A stretch of DNA of 64,000 nucleotides, taken from assembly GCF_900115505.1 (NCBI RefSeq), contig NZ_FOWQ01000003.1:620001-684000 (forward strand), given 5' to 3'. Within the stretch, counting starts at the first letter, position 1. Each line of letters begins with the position of its first letter. Positions 42,088-51,595 of the stretch are shown here, piece by piece. The DNA comes from Geodermatophilus dictyosporus. Lineage in GTDB: Bacteria; Actinomycetota; Actinomycetes; Mycobacteriales; Geodermatophilaceae. The notes beneath the pieces were generated by a model. That model was not told the origin of the DNA and made no database searches. It was given only the letters and a program-made list of their open reading frames with translations. The translations under genes were made by a program, and so were the position numbers.

Positions 42088-43446
42088 TCAGGCCCGGACG
42101 TCGAGACCGCTCGACGCGGGGTGGGGTGTGGCGGCAGCCGGGCGGCTCCCGTCGGGGTCGGTGCCGCGCAGCCACGGGCGGCCGCGGTCGTCGGACGGGC
42201 CGCGGCCGTGGCCGCGGTCCTGTGCCTGCTGCTGGGCCTGCTGCCAGCCGGCCTGGGCCTGGGACGACGAGCCGGCCGGGTCGCGGTCGACCTGCAGCTT
42301 CGAGCAGGTCAGGCCCGAGCTCTCCAGGTCGCGGCGCAGGTCGGGCAGCGCGTCGAGCAGCGCCGCGCGGCCGTGCTCGGAGGCGCCGCGCAGCGACAGG
42401 TCGACGGTGCCCGCGGTCACCGTCACCCGGACCTCGACCTCCCCGAGGGTCTCGGGGGTGAGCACCAGCGTCAGGGTGTGCGACCCGTCGGGGCCCGAGG
42501 CGAGCGTGGCCACCACGGGGGCGACCTGGGCGGCGACCGGCTGCGGCGGAGCCGGGGGCGCAGCCGGGGCCGCGGGTGTCGCGGCGGCCGGCGCGGGCGC
42601 CGGTGCGGGAGCGGCGGCGGGGGACGTCGCGGCGGGAGGCGTGGCGGTGGGTGCGGCCTCGCCCGGGCGGTCCTGCGGTCGGCCGCCGGTGCCGGCCTGC
42701 CCGCCGTCGGCCGCCGGCGCGGCCGGGACCGCGACACCGGGCAGCGCGCCGAGCGGGGACGGCACGTCGGCGGGCGCGGCGTCCTGCTCGCTGGCCGGCG
42801 CGGGCGGTGCGGGCGCAGGGACGGCCGGGACGACGACGAGGCCCTCGGGCAGCGCGGGGGCCGCGGGCGGGACCGGGGCCGGGACCGGGGCGCCGCGCAC
42901 GGGGGCGCCGGGTGCGGCCGCGGCGGGCGGCGCCGCGGCCGGGGCGCCGGGATCGGCCGGGGCGCCGGCGCGGGGCTGCAGCCCGATGGCGACGCCGGGC
43001 ACCGCGACCGGGCCGGCGGCGACGGCACCGTGGGCCGCGTCGGCGCCGGGTGCGCCCACGGCGGACGCCGGCGTGCCGGGGACCGCGGTCCCGGAACCCC
43101 CGGCCGCCGCGCCCGCGGGGACGGTGGTGCCCAGCGCCAGTGCCAGCGCCCAGCCGGGCGGCAGCGCCCCGGGCACGGGGGGCGCGGCTTCCTCCTCACC
43201 CGCCGGCGCCGTGCCGTCCTCGTCCGGCCCGGCGTCCTCGGCCTGGTCGGTTCGGTCGGCCCGGTCGGGCCGGTCGGCCCGCTCCTCGCGGCCCCGCGCG
43301 CGGCCGGGGCGGGCGTCGACGGACGTGCGGTCGGCGACCGCGCTGTCGAGTGCGGAGGTGAAGCCGGCCGACGGTCCGCCGTCGGCGGCCGGTGCCGGCG
43401 CCGGGACGGCGGCCGGCAGGGCGGCCGAGAGGGCGGGTGCGGTCAT
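42088..43446 (-). CDS. fliK: Flagellar hook-length control protein FliK
   Basis: A 452-residue protein. Residues 1-310 are Ala/Pro-rich and repetitive, fitting an extended molecular ruler. The C-terminal domain that acts on FlhB has the conserved LTLVLTPETLGEVEVRVTV, then LSLRGASEHGRAALLDALPD. The tail is Gln/Arg-rich. GC content and simple-sequence character are higher than in its neighbours, as is common for fliK. The ATG is at 43446. Confidence 0.9.
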   Translation of the reverse strand: MTAPALSAALPAAVPAPAPAADGGPSAGFTSALDSAVADRTSVDARPGRARGREERADRPDRADRTDQAEDAGPDEDGTAPAGEEEAAPPVPGALPPGWALALALGTTVPAGAAAGGSGTAVPGTPASAVGAPGADAAHGAVAAGPVAVPGVAIGLQPRAGAPADPGAPAAAPPAAAAPGAPVRGAPVPAPVPPAAPALPEGLVVVPAVPAPAPPAPASEQDAAPADVPSPLGALPGVAVPAAPAADGGQAGTGGRPQDRPGEAAPTATPPAATSPAAAPAPAPAPAAATPAAPAAPPAPPQPVAAQVAPVVATLASGPDGSHTLTLVLTPETLGEVEVRVTVTAGTVDLSLRGASEHGRAALLDALPDLRRDLESSGLTCSKLQVDRDPAGSSSQAQAGWQQAQQQAQDRGHGRGPSDDRGRPWLRGTDPDGSRPAAATPHPASSGLDVRA

Positions 43447-43519
43447 CGGGTCTCCTCGCTGGTGCCCGCCGGCGGCGGGCCCGACGGTGCGGTGCGGGTG
43501 CGGTGGTCCGCGGGGCCGG

Positions 43520-44494
43520 TCACGACCAGGCCGCCGCGGCGCCGGTGACCCGGCGGACGTAGGACCGGGTCTCCTCGTAGGGCGGGATGCCGCCGTAGCG
43601 GGCGACCGTGCCCGGGCCGGCGTTGTAGGCGGCCAGCGCCAGGTCGGTGGAGCCGAAGCGGTCGGTGAGCTGGCGCAGGTAGCGGGCCGCGCCGTCGACC
43701 GACGACGCCGGGTCGGACGGGTCGACGCCCAGGCCGCGGGCCGTGGCCGGCATGAACTGCATGAGCCCGGTGGCCCCGGCCGGCGAGACCGCCGAGGAGT
43801 CGAAGCCGGACTCGACCTTCGCCACCGCGGCCAGCAGCGCCGGGTCGACGCCGTGCCGGGCGCCGGCGGAGGTGAACAGGTCGGCGTAGGGGACACCGGC
43901 CAGGCCCGCGCCCGACGACGACGGAGCCGCCACCGCGGCGGCGGACGCGGGCAGCACCCGGCGGATGAGCGTGGGGGTGCCGACGTCCTGCACCTTGACC
44001 GTCTCGCCCTCCTGCGGGGCGGCGATCATCTTCCCGTCGCCGACGTAGATGCCGACGTGGTCGATGCCGGGGCGCGACGGGGAGTTGTCGAAGAACACCA
44101 GGTCGCCGGGGCGTGCCTCGGCCAGGCTCGCGACCGGGGTGCCGGCGGTGGCCTGCTGGCTGCTGGTGCGGGGCAGGTCGATGCCGAGGTTGCCGTAGAC
44201 CAGCTGCACCAGGCCGGAGCAGTCCAGGCCGACCGAGGGGTCGGTGCCGCCCCACGCGTAGGGCACGCCGAGGTACTTCGACGCCTCGGCCACCACCCGC
44301 GCCTCGGGCCCGCTGCCGGCCGCCGACGCGGGGGCGGCCGCGGTCGCGGCGGACGTCCCGGTGAGCCCGGCCGCCGCGGCGGCGCTCGACCACGCGGCCG
44401 ACGTCGACGTCGACGTCGACGTCGCCGACGCGAAGGTGAGGATCCGGTTCTGGATCTCGGCGATGCGGCTGTGCACCGCGGTCAGCCCGTCCAC
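43520..44494 (-). CDS. NlpC/P60-lytic transglycosylase fusion (flagellar peptidoglycan hydrolase)
   Basis: A 324-residue protein that probably opens the cell wall for the rod, in place of FlgJ. After a coil and a Ser/Thr/Ala linker, residues about 65-180 are an NlpC/P60 peptidase (Cys in [10 protein letters not shown], His in IDHVGIYVG). Residues about 205-324 are a lytic transglycosylase (Glu in VAKVESGFD, then [13 protein letters not shown] and AYNAGPG). No signal peptide is visible, so it may leave through the flagellar export gate. GGAGGAG precedes the GTG, which lies inside the fliJ end (13-base overlap). Confidence 0.88.
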   Translation of the reverse strand: MDGLTAVHSRIAEIQNRILTFASATSTSTSTSAAWSSAAAAAGLTGTSAATAAAPASAAGSGPEARVVAEASKYLGVPYAWGGTDPSVGLDCSGLVQLVYGNLGIDLPRTSSQQATAGTPVASLAEARPGDLVFFDNSPSRPGIDHVGIYVGDGKMIAAPQEGETVKVQDVGTPTLIRRVLPASAAAVAAPSSSGAGLAGVPYADLFTSAGARHGVDPALLAAVAKVESGFDSSAVSPAGATGLMQFMPATARGLGVDPSDPASSVDGAARYLRQLTDRFGSTDLALAAYNAGPGTVARYGGIPPYEETRSYVRRVTGAAAAWS

Positions 44495-44943
44495 GGCTCC
44501 TCCTCTCCGTTCTCGCCCGACCGGACGGCGTGCCGGCGGGTGACCAGGTCGTCGACCGCGCGCTCCTCGGCGGAGAGCTCGGCGGCGCGGAGCGCGAGGA
44601 GGTGCCGCTCGCGCAGCTTCTCCAGCGCCCGCGTCTCCTGGGCCGCGGCGGTCCACCGGGCCCGGAGGAGCCCGGCCTGCTCGGCCGAGGCCTGCGCCGT
44701 CGCCCGTGCAGCTCTCACATCGGCAGCCGCGGCGGCCGACGAGACCATCGCGGCGAGGAAGACGTGCGCGGGTGCCGAGGGGGGCGGCACCCGGGCGGCC
44801 AGCGCGGCGGCCTGCTCGTCGGCGCGCCGCCCGGCCTCCCGCGCGGCGGCGTCCGCCTCGGCCGCGGCCCGCTCGGCGGCCTGCTCGGCGGCGCGGCGGA
44901 CCTTCAGCACCGGCTCGAGGCGGAAGCCGGCCCGCCGGCCCAC
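44482..44943 (-). CDS. fliJ: Flagellar protein FliJ
   Basis: A 153-residue coiled-coil protein, rich in Ala, Arg and Glu, that forms the central stalk of the FliI ATPase and escorts substrates. The start [20 protein letters not shown] matches FliJ. Little else is conserved, so the name rests on start, coil and place after fliI. GTG at 44943, directly after the fliI stop region. Confidence 0.85.
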   Translation of the reverse strand: MGRRAGFRLEPVLKVRRAAEQAAERAAAEADAAAREAGRRADEQAAALAARVPPPSAPAHVFLAAMVSSAAAAADVRAARATAQASAEQAGLLRARWTAAAQETRALEKLRERHLLALRAAELSAEERAVDDLVTRRHAVRSGENGEEEPWTG

Positions 44944-44944
44944 G

Positions 44945-46252
44945 TCAGCCCGCCGTCACGAGCCGGTGCAGCATCGACCAGGCGTCGTCGGGTGAGGTGC
45001 TGTCCTCCAGCGCCTGGCGCAGGAAGGCGTCGATGGCGGGGGAGAGCACCCGGGCGCGGTCCACCAGCGGGTCGCTGCCGGGCTGGTAGGCGCCGATCTC
45101 CACGAGCTCCCTGACGTCGCGCAGCGCGCCCATGAGCCGGCGCATCTCCCGGGAGTCGGCCATCCGCGCCGGGCTGGTCACCGCGCCCGCGACCCGGGAG
45201 ATCGACTCCAGGACGTCGACGGCGGGGAAGTGCCCCGCGGTGGCCAGCCTGCGGGTGAGCACCACGTGCCCGTCGAGGATGGAGCGGGCGGTGTCGGCGA
45301 TCGGCTCGTTGTGGTCGTCGCCCTCGACGAGCACGGTGTAGAGCCCGGTGATCGACCCGGTGGCGCCCGGTCCGGCCTTCTCCAGCAGCTTGGGCATCAT
45401 CGCGAAGACGCTCGGCGGGTAGCCGCGGGTGGCCGGGGGCTCGCCGGCCGACAGACCCACCTCGCGCTGCGCCATGGCGGTGCGGGTGATCGAGTCCATG
45501 AGCAGCAGCACGTCGCGGCCCTGGTCGCGGAAGCCCTCGGCGATGCGGGTGGCCACGAACGCGGCCTTGAGGCGCACCAGCGGCGGCTCGTCGGAGGTGG
45601 CGACGACGACGACCGTGCGCGCCATGCCCTCGGCGCCCAGGTTCTCCTCCAGGAACTCCTTGACCTCGCGGCCGCGCTCGCCGATCAGCCCGATGACCCG
45701 GACGTCGGCCTCGGTGCCGCGGGTGATCTGCGCCAGCAGCGTCGACTTCCCGACGCCGGAGCCGGCGAAGATGCCCAGCCGCTGGCCCTTGCCGACCGGC
45801 ACGAGGGTGTCCAGCGCGCGCACCCCCACCGGCAGCGGCTCCTCCACCCGGCGGCGGGACAGCGCGTGCGGCGTCTCGCTGGCCAGGTCCACCCAGTCGA
45901 CCCCGGCGCCGAGCGGGCCGTGCCCGTCGACCGGCCGGCCCAGGCCGTCCAGGACCCGGCCGAGCAGCGCCTCGCCGACGGGCACCTGCAGCGGCATGCC
46001 GGTGTTGCGCACCGGCGCGCCGGCGTGCACGCCGCCGAGCTCGCCCAGCGGCATGCAGGTGAGCCGGTCGCGGGCGACGGCGACCACCTCGGCCATCAGC
46101 CCGCGGGGGCCGGGGTCGACCTCGACGAGGTCGCCGACGGCGGCGACGACGCCCTCGACGGTCAGCGTGAGACCCATGGCGCCGACGACGGAGCCGGTGA
46201 GCTCCGGGCGGGCGGCGAGGCGGGCCCGGGACAGGGCGGCGGCTGTGGACAT
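44945..46252 (-). CDS. fliI: Flagellum-specific ATPase FliI
   Basis: The 435-residue export ATPase, related to F1 beta. Walker A is GSGVGKST near residue 165, Walker B VLLLMDSITR, and the signature PPSVFAMMPKLLEKAG is present. It forms a hexamer with FliH and FliJ at the export gate. ATG at 46252 shares a base with the fliH stop. Confidence 0.96.
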   Translation of the reverse strand: MSTAAALSRARLAARPELTGSVVGAMGLTLTVEGVVAAVGDLVEVDPGPRGLMAEVVAVARDRLTCMPLGELGGVHAGAPVRNTGMPLQVPVGEALLGRVLDGLGRPVDGHGPLGAGVDWVDLASETPHALSRRRVEEPLPVGVRALDTLVPVGKGQRLGIFAGSGVGKSTLLAQITRGTEADVRVIGLIGERGREVKEFLEENLGAEGMARTVVVVATSDEPPLVRLKAAFVATRIAEGFRDQGRDVLLLMDSITRTAMAQREVGLSAGEPPATRGYPPSVFAMMPKLLEKAGPGATGSITGLYTVLVEGDDHNEPIADTARSILDGHVVLTRRLATAGHFPAVDVLESISRVAGAVTSPARMADSREMRRLMGALRDVRELVEIGAYQPGSDPLVDRARVLSPAIDAFLRQALEDSTSPDDAWSMLHRLVTAG

Positions 46253-47097
46253 CAGGACGGGCCCCCGCCCGACAGCACCGCCCGCACCCGCGCCAGCGCC
46301 GTCGACAGCTGCGCGTCGACCCGGCGCGGGCCGCACTCGGCGACCGCGCCGGCGCGCTCCACGGCGGCGTCGCCGACCACGGTGACCGTCGGCGGCAGCG
46401 CGGCCAGCGCCGCGGGCGGCACCTCGGCGAGGTCGTCGGGGTGCAGCCGGACCACCGCGGGCGCGTCGGAGGGCACCAGGGTGAGCGCGCGGCGCACGGC
46501 GTCGACGCCCGCGGTGGTGGAGGCCGACAGCTCCCGGCCGAGCAGGTCCTCGACCAGCGTGAGGGCGCCGTCGAGCAGGGTGTCGCGGACGTCGTCGGCC
46601 GTGGGCACCGTGGCCGCCTCGAGGGCCGCGACGGCCGCGCCGAGCGCGGCGGTGGCCGAGACCATCCGCCGCTCCCAGCGGGCCTGCACGTCGGCCAGCC
46701 GGACCTCGGCCTCCGCCTCGGCCTGCGCCACGACCCGGCTCGCCTCGGCCAGACCCTCCGCGTAGCCGGCGCTGTGCCCCTCGGCCCGCGCGAACTCGCG
46801 CAGCCGGGTCAGCTCCTCGGCGTAGACGTCGCCGAGCCGCAGCACGCCGCGGCCGTTGGGCACCGGGACGTCGGCGGCACGCCGGCTGCCCACCCGCCGC
46901 TCGACGACCACCTCGGGCGCGGTGGCCACGACGGGGGAGGCGGGCTCGACCGGCGGCGGGACCGGGACCGGCCGCGGGCGCGGCGGCACCGTCGTCCCCG
47001 GCACCGAGCGGTAGGGCGCCGCCGCGCTGGCCGAGGCCCCGCGCAGCAGCACCGACTCCCGCGCCGTCGTCCGGAGTGCCTCAGGCGACGAACTCAT
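46252..47097 (-). CDS. fliH: Flagellar assembly protein FliH
   Basis: The 281-residue regulator and stator of FliI. A Pro-rich N-terminal part is followed by a long helix (AEGHSAGYAEGLAEASRVVA, with Gly-x-x-x-Gly spacing typical of FliH) and a C-terminal domain with LLGRELSAST. ATG at 47097 has GGTGGGG before it; GTG at 47106 is in frame. It overlaps the fliG end by 17 bases. Confidence 0.88.
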   Translation of the reverse strand: MSSSPEALRTTARESVLLRGASASAAAPYRSVPGTTVPPRPRPVPVPPPVEPASPVVATAPEVVVERRVGSRRAADVPVPNGRGVLRLGDVYAEELTRLREFARAEGHSAGYAEGLAEASRVVAQAEAEAEVRLADVQARWERRMVSATAALGAAVAALEAATVPTADDVRDTLLDGALTLVEDLLGRELSASTTAGVDAVRRALTLVPSDAPAVVRLHPDDLAEVPPAALAALPPTVTVVGDAAVERAGAVAECGPRRVDAQLSTALARVRAVLSGGGPS

Positions 47098-48160
47098 CGT
47101 CCCCACCCCGCGAGATGGTCACGACGCCCTGCTCCTCGAGGGTGCGGATGACCGCGACGACCTTGCCCTGGGCCTCCTCGACCGTGCGGGCGCGGACCGG
47201 GCCGAGCAGCTCGATCTCCTCGGCGAGGTTCTCGGCGGCGCGCTCGGAGAGGTTGCGGACCACCTTGTCCCGGACGTCGGGGCGCACGCCCTTGAGCGCG
47301 GTCGCCAGGTCGTTGGACTGCACCTCGCGCAGCACCAGCTGCATCGACCGGTCGTCGATGGTGACGATGTCCTCGAAGACGAACATCTGCGCGCGCACCT
47401 GCTCGGCCAGCTCGGGGTCGGAGCTGTCGAGCCACTCGAGGATCGAGCGCTCGGTCGGCCGCGGCGAGCGGTTGATGATCTCGACGAGGGTCTCCACGCC
47501 GCCGACGGTGGACATGTCCTGGTGGGCGAGCAGCGAGCCCATCCGCCGGCCGAGCTCCTCCTCGACCAGGCGGACCATCTCCGGGGTGGTCCGGTCCATG
47601 GTGGCGATCCGGTGGGCCACCTCGGCCTGCTGCTCGGGCGCGAACCCCGAGAGCACCTCGGCCGACTGGGCGGCGGTCAGGTGGGCCAGCACCAGCGCGA
47701 TGACCTGCGGGTGCTCGTCCTTGAGGAAGGTCACCAGCTGGCGGACGTCGGCGTTGCGCAGCGAGGCGAAGGGGACCTCGGTGTAGACGACGTTGAGCCG
47801 GGCCAGGATGCCCTCGGCCTTGTCCTCGCCCAGACCCGCGGCCAGGATCTCGCGGGCGAAGTCCACACCGCCCCGGCCGACGAAGCGCTGCGCGTTCATC
47901 AGCTCGTGGAACTCGTTGAGCACGCCGTCGACGTCCTCGGGCTCGATCGACCCGAGTTTCATGATCTCGCGGGTGATCGCCTCGACCTCGCGCGGCCGGA
48001 GCATCGACAGCAGGGTGCCGGCCTCCTCCTTGCTCATCTGGGCGAGGAAGACGGCGGCCTTGCGCAGGCCGGGCAGCTCGGGACGCTTCGGCTTGGGCGG
48101 CAGTGCGGGCAGGTTGGTCCCGCCCGCGCCCACCAGCTGCTCGACGGAGGCGAGTGTCAT
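47081..48160 (-). CDS. fliG: Flagellar motor switch protein FliG
   Basis: A 359-residue rotor protein that receives torque from MotA. The N-terminal domain has KAAVFLAQMSKEEAGTLLSM, the middle has EHPQVIALVLAHL (the conserved EHPQ motif), and the C-terminal torque helix includes MFVFEDIVTIDDRSMQLVLR and DVRDKVVRNLSERA. The ATG overlaps the fliF stop. Confidence 0.96.
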   Translation of the reverse strand: MTLASVEQLVGAGGTNLPALPPKPKRPELPGLRKAAVFLAQMSKEEAGTLLSMLRPREVEAITREIMKLGSIEPEDVDGVLNEFHELMNAQRFVGRGGVDFAREILAAGLGEDKAEGILARLNVVYTEVPFASLRNADVRQLVTFLKDEHPQVIALVLAHLTAAQSAEVLSGFAPEQQAEVAHRIATMDRTTPEMVRLVEEELGRRMGSLLAHQDMSTVGGVETLVEIINRSPRPTERSILEWLDSSDPELAEQVRAQMFVFEDIVTIDDRSMQLVLREVQSNDLATALKGVRPDVRDKVVRNLSERAAENLAEEIELLGPVRARTVEEAQGKVVAVIRTLEEQGVVTISRGGDDEFVA

Positions 48161-49755
48161 CGCACGTCACTCAGCCAGCCGCGCAGCATCTGCGCCACCT
48201 CGTCCGGTCGTTCGCTGACCATGCTCGCGATCTCCCCCCGCACCCGTTGCCGCTCCGCGGCCTCCAGCTCCAGCGCCCGGCTGTCCAGGACGGCGGTGTC
48301 GTCCCGTGCGCTGGCCACCCGCAGTCGCTCGAGCTCGGCCATGACGCCCTCGTCCAGCTCGAGCGGGTAGTCCTCCTCGTCCTCCTCGTCCTCGCCGCGG
48401 CGGCGCGAGCGCAGCCACACGACGAGCACCAGCAGGGCGATGCCGAGGGCGATGCCACCGGTCTTGATCAGCGACCACATCTGGGCCTGCTGCTCGGCCT
48501 CGCGGGCCGCGGTCATCTCCGCGGCCGCGGCGTCGGCGGCGCTGGTGTCGAAGGCCAGCGAGGCGAGGCTGATGTCGTCCCCGCGCGCGGCGTCCAGGCC
48601 GACGGCGTTGCCGACCAGGTCCTCCAGCTGCGCCTGGTTGAGGTTGCCGGCCACGGTGTCGTTGAGCACGACGGCCACGGTCAGCCGCCTGACCTCGCCG
48701 GGGGCGGTGACGGTGTTGGTGACGGTCTCGTCGACGGCGTTGTTGGCCGTCGTCGACTCGGTCTCGTAGTTCGCCGTGCCGTCCCCCGTGCCGTCGCCGG
48801 CGTCCGCGGTGTTCTCCGGGCCGAGGACACCGCCCACGGCGGCGCCGTCGCCGGTGTAGGTCTCCCGCGACGTCTGCTCGGACTCCGGCGGGGTGCCCTC
48901 GGTGTAGCTGTGCGTCGTCGCGGTGCTGTCGCGCTGCGACATGTCCAGGTCGGCGCGCACCGAGACCCGGGCGTTGCCGGGGCCGAGGAAGGTGTCGAGG
49001 ATCGACTGGGCGTTGGTGGCCAGCCGGGTCTCGTAGTCGGTCTCCATCTGCGAGCGGGCGTCGCCGGACGCCGACGTCACGCCCTGGCCGGCCGCCGAGA
49101 GCAGCTGGCCGGTGGAGTCGCTGACCGTGACCTGCTCGGGGTCCATGCCCTCGACGCTGGAGGAGACCAGGTTGGTGATCGACTGGATCTGCTCGCCGGC
49201 GAGCTCGGTGCCCGGGGTCAGGTCCAGCAGCACCGAGGCGGTCGGCACGCCCTCGTCGGTGGCGAACACCTCGTCCTCGGGCAGAGCCACGTGCACCACC
49301 GCCGTCGAGACGCCGTCGAGCGCCTCGAGGGTGTTGGCCAGCTCGCCCTCGATGGCGCGCTGGTACTGCACCTGCTGCTGGAACTCGCTGGTGGTGATGC
49401 CCTGCTCGTCGAGCAGCGCGTAGCCGGTGTCGGAGCCGGCGGGCAGGCCCTTGCCGCTCATCTGCAGCCGCAGGTCGTAGACCTGGTCGTTGGCCACCAT
49501 GATCGTCTGGCCGCCGTCGGCCAGCTCGTAGGCGACGCCGGAGGCGTTGAGCTCGTCGACGATCGCCGAGGCGTCGGTCGAGGCGAGGTTGGAGAACAGC
49601 GGCGCCATCGTGGGCGTCGTGATCCACCGGTAGAAGACGAAGCCGCCGAGGGCCAGCCCGGCGACCAGCAGGCCGATGACGACCTTCTGGCCCAGGCTGA
49701 TCGTGGCGAGGGTGCCCTTGAGCTTCCCCAGCGGACCGGCCAGTGCGGGAGGCAT
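48157..49755 (-). CDS. fliF: Flagellar MS-ring protein FliF
   Basis: A 532-residue ring protein. It has two membrane helices, at about residues 25-45 (VVIGLLVAGLALGGFVFYRW) and 425-445 (GGIALGIALLVLVVWL), flanking the large extracytoplasmic part. This has YALLDEQGITTSEFQQQVQY and the family stretch VQYQRAIEGELANTLEALDG. The C-terminal tail binds FliG. The ATG shares one base with the fliE stop. Confidence 0.96.
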   Translation of the reverse strand: MPPALAGPLGKLKGTLATISLGQKVVIGLLVAGLALGGFVFYRWITTPTMAPLFSNLASTDASAIVDELNASGVAYELADGGQTIMVANDQVYDLRLQMSGKGLPAGSDTGYALLDEQGITTSEFQQQVQYQRAIEGELANTLEALDGVSTAVVHVALPEDEVFATDEGVPTASVLLDLTPGTELAGEQIQSITNLVSSSVEGMDPEQVTVSDSTGQLLSAAGQGVTSASGDARSQMETDYETRLATNAQSILDTFLGPGNARVSVRADLDMSQRDSTATTHSYTEGTPPESEQTSRETYTGDGAAVGGVLGPENTADAGDGTGDGTANYETESTTANNAVDETVTNTVTAPGEVRRLTVAVVLNDTVAGNLNQAQLEDLVGNAVGLDAARGDDISLASLAFDTSAADAAAAEMTAAREAEQQAQMWSLIKTGGIALGIALLVLVVWLRSRRRGEDEEDEEDYPLELDEGVMAELERLRVASARDDTAVLDSRALELEAAERQRVRGEIASMVSERPDEVAQMLRGWLSDVR

Positions 49756-50105
49756 CAGATCGGCATCCTCATGATCTCGGTGAAGGCCTCGACCGCCTTG
49801 TTCTTCAGCGTCACGACGACCTCGGTGGCCACGGAGGCCTCCTGGGCGGCGATCATGTAGTCGTGCACGTCACGCAGGTCGCCGGTGGTGCCCTGGACGG
49901 CGAGTGCGTCCTTGGCCGACTGCAGGCTGCCGAGCTGGTCGAGCGCGCCGGTCAGGGCCGCGGCGAAGCCCTCGCCGGACCCGGCCGCCGGAGCCGCCGC
50001 GGCGGTGCCCGCGACGTCGGCGACGCCGGCCGCGGCGCCGAGGCCGGCGACGCCGCCGACGGTGGGGAAGCTGGGCAGCGAGACGCCGCCGACGGGGGAG
50101 GTCAC
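49755..50105 (-). CDS. fliE: Flagellar MS-ring/rod junction protein FliE
   Basis: A 116-residue protein joining the MS ring to the rod. The C-terminal 70 residues match the family ([37 protein letters not shown]). The first 40 residues are Gly/Val-rich. GTG at 50105, 2 bases after the flgC stop. Confidence 0.93.
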   Translation of the reverse strand: MTSPVGGVSLPSFPTVGGVAGLGAAAGVADVAGTAAAAPAAGSGEGFAAALTGALDQLGSLQSAKDALAVQGTTGDLRDVHDYMIAAQEASVATEVVVTLKNKAVEAFTEIMRMPI

Positions 50106-50107
50106 GG

Positions 50108-50506
50108 TCAGCCCTTCCCGAGCTGCAGGGCGGCCTGGTAGGCGTCGGTCGCCCGCTCCATGGACGCGATGTTCGCCTGGTAGCCGCGCTGGGCCATGAT
50201 CAGCTGGGTCATCTGCTTCCCCAGGTCGATGTCCGGGTAGCGGACGTAGCCCTCGCCGTCGGCCAGCGGGTGACCGGGCTCGTACACCAGCCGGCCCTCG
50301 CCGCTGCCGAACTCCGCGCGGGCGACGCGCACGCCGCCCTCGCCGGAGCCGTAGTCCACGGCCTCGGCGACGACCATGCGCTCCCTGAACGCCTCGCCGT
50401 CGGTCGAGCTGACCGTGTTGATGTTGGCGATGTTGTCCGAGACGGCGTCCATCCAGCGGCGGTGCACCGAGAGGGCGGACCCGGAGATGTCGAGGCTGTC
50501 GAACAC
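50108..50506 (-). CDS. flgC: Flagellar proximal rod protein FlgC
   Basis: A 132-residue rod protein with the N-terminal [20 protein letters not shown] followed by IANINTV, and the C-terminal [20 protein letters not shown]. The start is GTG at 50506, one base from the flgB stop. Confidence 0.95.
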   Translation of the reverse strand: MFDSLDISGSALSVHRRWMDAVSDNIANINTVSSTDGEAFRERMVVAEAVDYGSGEGGVRVARAEFGSGEGRLVYEPGHPLADGEGYVRYPDIDLGKQMTQLIMAQRGYQANIASMERATDAYQAALQLGKG

Positions 50507-50507
50507 G

Positions 50508-50855
50508 TCATGCCGTCCTGAGGGCCGTGCGCAGGCCGTTGTACTTGCCGTCGAGCGCGGTGAGGGCGAACTGGTAGCGCAGGCCGGTCTCGGTCGCGAT
50601 GACCGTCTCGGCGTCGAGGTTGACGTTGTTGCCGTCCTCGCGGGTCGGCTCGAGCGAGCGGGCGATCGAGCCGCCGGAGACGGTCGGCGTCCTGCCCTGG
50701 CGCAGCTCGGTGCGCAGCGAGGACTCGAAGTCCGTCCGGCCGGCGAGGAAGCCGGGGGTCTGGACGTTGGCGATGTTGTCCGCGGTGACCCGGGAGCGCT
50801 GGGCGAGGCCGCTGAGGGCCGCGTGCAGCGTCGTCGCGGTGACGTCGCTGATCAT
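50508..50855 (-). CDS. flgB: Flagellar proximal rod protein FlgB
   Basis: A 115-residue rod protein: LHAALSGLAQRSRVTADNIA with NVQTPGF following, NNVNLDAETVIATETGLRYQ, then LRTALRTA. It is the first gene of the basal-body operon. ATG at 50855. A FliA-type promoter lies about 135 bases upstream, and the leader in between contains an imperfect GC hairpin near 50916-50941. Confidence 0.95.
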   Translation of the reverse strand: MISDVTATTLHAALSGLAQRSRVTADNIANVQTPGFLAGRTDFESSLRTELRQGRTPTVSGGSIARSLEPTREDGNNVNLDAETVIATETGLRYQFALTALDGKYNGLRTALRTA

Positions 50856-50989
50856 CGGGCGGACCGCCGGTGGGCAGGACGGCAGGACACGAGGGCCTCC
50901 GGGTACGTCGGGGCACCCCTCGCGCGAGTGCGCGTGAGGGGAGGGGGCCGCCGATCCGTGGCGAGAGTGGTGCTGTCCGTGCGGGGTCG

Positions 50990-51017
50990 TCATCGGCACC
51001 CGCGTCCCGCTGGTTGA
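50990..51017 (-). promoter_or_regulatory. Candidate FliA-type promoter of the flgB operon
   Basis: On the minus strand: TCAA (51017-51014), exactly 16 bases, GCCGATGA (50997-50990). This fits the FliA/WhiG consensus TAAA-N15/16-GCCGATAA, with one change in each element. It would start the operon from flgB to flgE. Confidence 0.65.
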
Positions 51018-51092
51018 CCGCCGTCCGCCACACGGGTGACGGGGGTTCCGCCCGGGACCGGTGTGACTCGGGAGGCCCTGACCCCGCCGTGC

Positions 51093-51130
51093 GGTGCCCG
51101 ACCTCGCCCCGCAGCGCGAGGTCGGGCACC
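51093..51130 (-). terminator. 15-base hairpin in the fliT-flgB gap
   Basis: GGTGCCCGACCTCGC and GCGAGGTCGGGCACC pair around an 8-base loop, in the 380-base gap between fliT and flgB. It backs up the hairpin at 51182-51213. Confidence 0.65.
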
Positions 51131-51181
51131 ACACCGTGCGGTCCGGGGGCCGACGCCGGTTGCGTGCCCGGGGACGACGAC

Positions 51182-51213
51182 GGCCGGGCCGCCACGCGTG
51201 TGGCGACCCGGCC
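51182..51213 (-). terminator. Terminator after the fliT-like gene
   Basis: A 14-base stem with one mismatch (GGCCGGGCCGCCAC against GTGGCGACCCGGCC) and a GCGT loop begins 22 bases past the stop at 51236. It likely ends the fliD-fliS-fliT unit. Confidence 0.65.
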
Positions 51214-51235
51214 GGGGGTCGGGGGAGGGGAGTTG

Positions 51236-51595
51236 CTAGAGGGCGCGGTCGACGAAGGCGGCGACCGGGCGGGGGCGGTAGGCCATCCGGGCGGCGAGGT
51301 CGCGCTGGCGCTGCGACTGGGTGATCCGCTCGACGAGCTCCTCGGCGACGGCGAGCTGGTGCTGCAGCAGCCGGGCGGCCCGCTCGCGCAGGTCCATCGG
51401 CAGGGGGCCCAGGGCGCTGGGCGGCACCCAGTCCTCCATGCGCCGGCCCCACGCGGCGATCTCCTCGGCGCGGTTGCCCCGGATGGAGCGCTCCGCGTCG
51501 ATGACCTCGCCCTCCATCTCCTCGAGGACGAGGGTCCACTCCTCGCGGCGCTCGTCCTCCGACCCCGGGAGGGAGACGCGCTGCAGGGCGGTCAT
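51236..51595 (-). CDS. FliT-position protein, probable flagellar chaperone
   Basis: A 119-residue, mostly helical, charged protein whose ATG overlaps the fliS stop (ATGA). In the order fliC-fliD-fliS-x, the last place is usually FliT, the chaperone of the filament cap FliD. Sequence features fit (long amphipathic helices, EEWTLVLEEMEGEVIDAERS) but no FliT signature is clear. The call is therefore from position. Confidence 0.7.
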   Translation of the reverse strand: MTALQRVSLPGSEDERREEWTLVLEEMEGEVIDAERSIRGNRAEEIAAWGRRMEDWVPPSALGPLPMDLRERAARLLQHQLAVAEELVERITQSQRQRDLAARMAYRPRPVAAFVDRAL

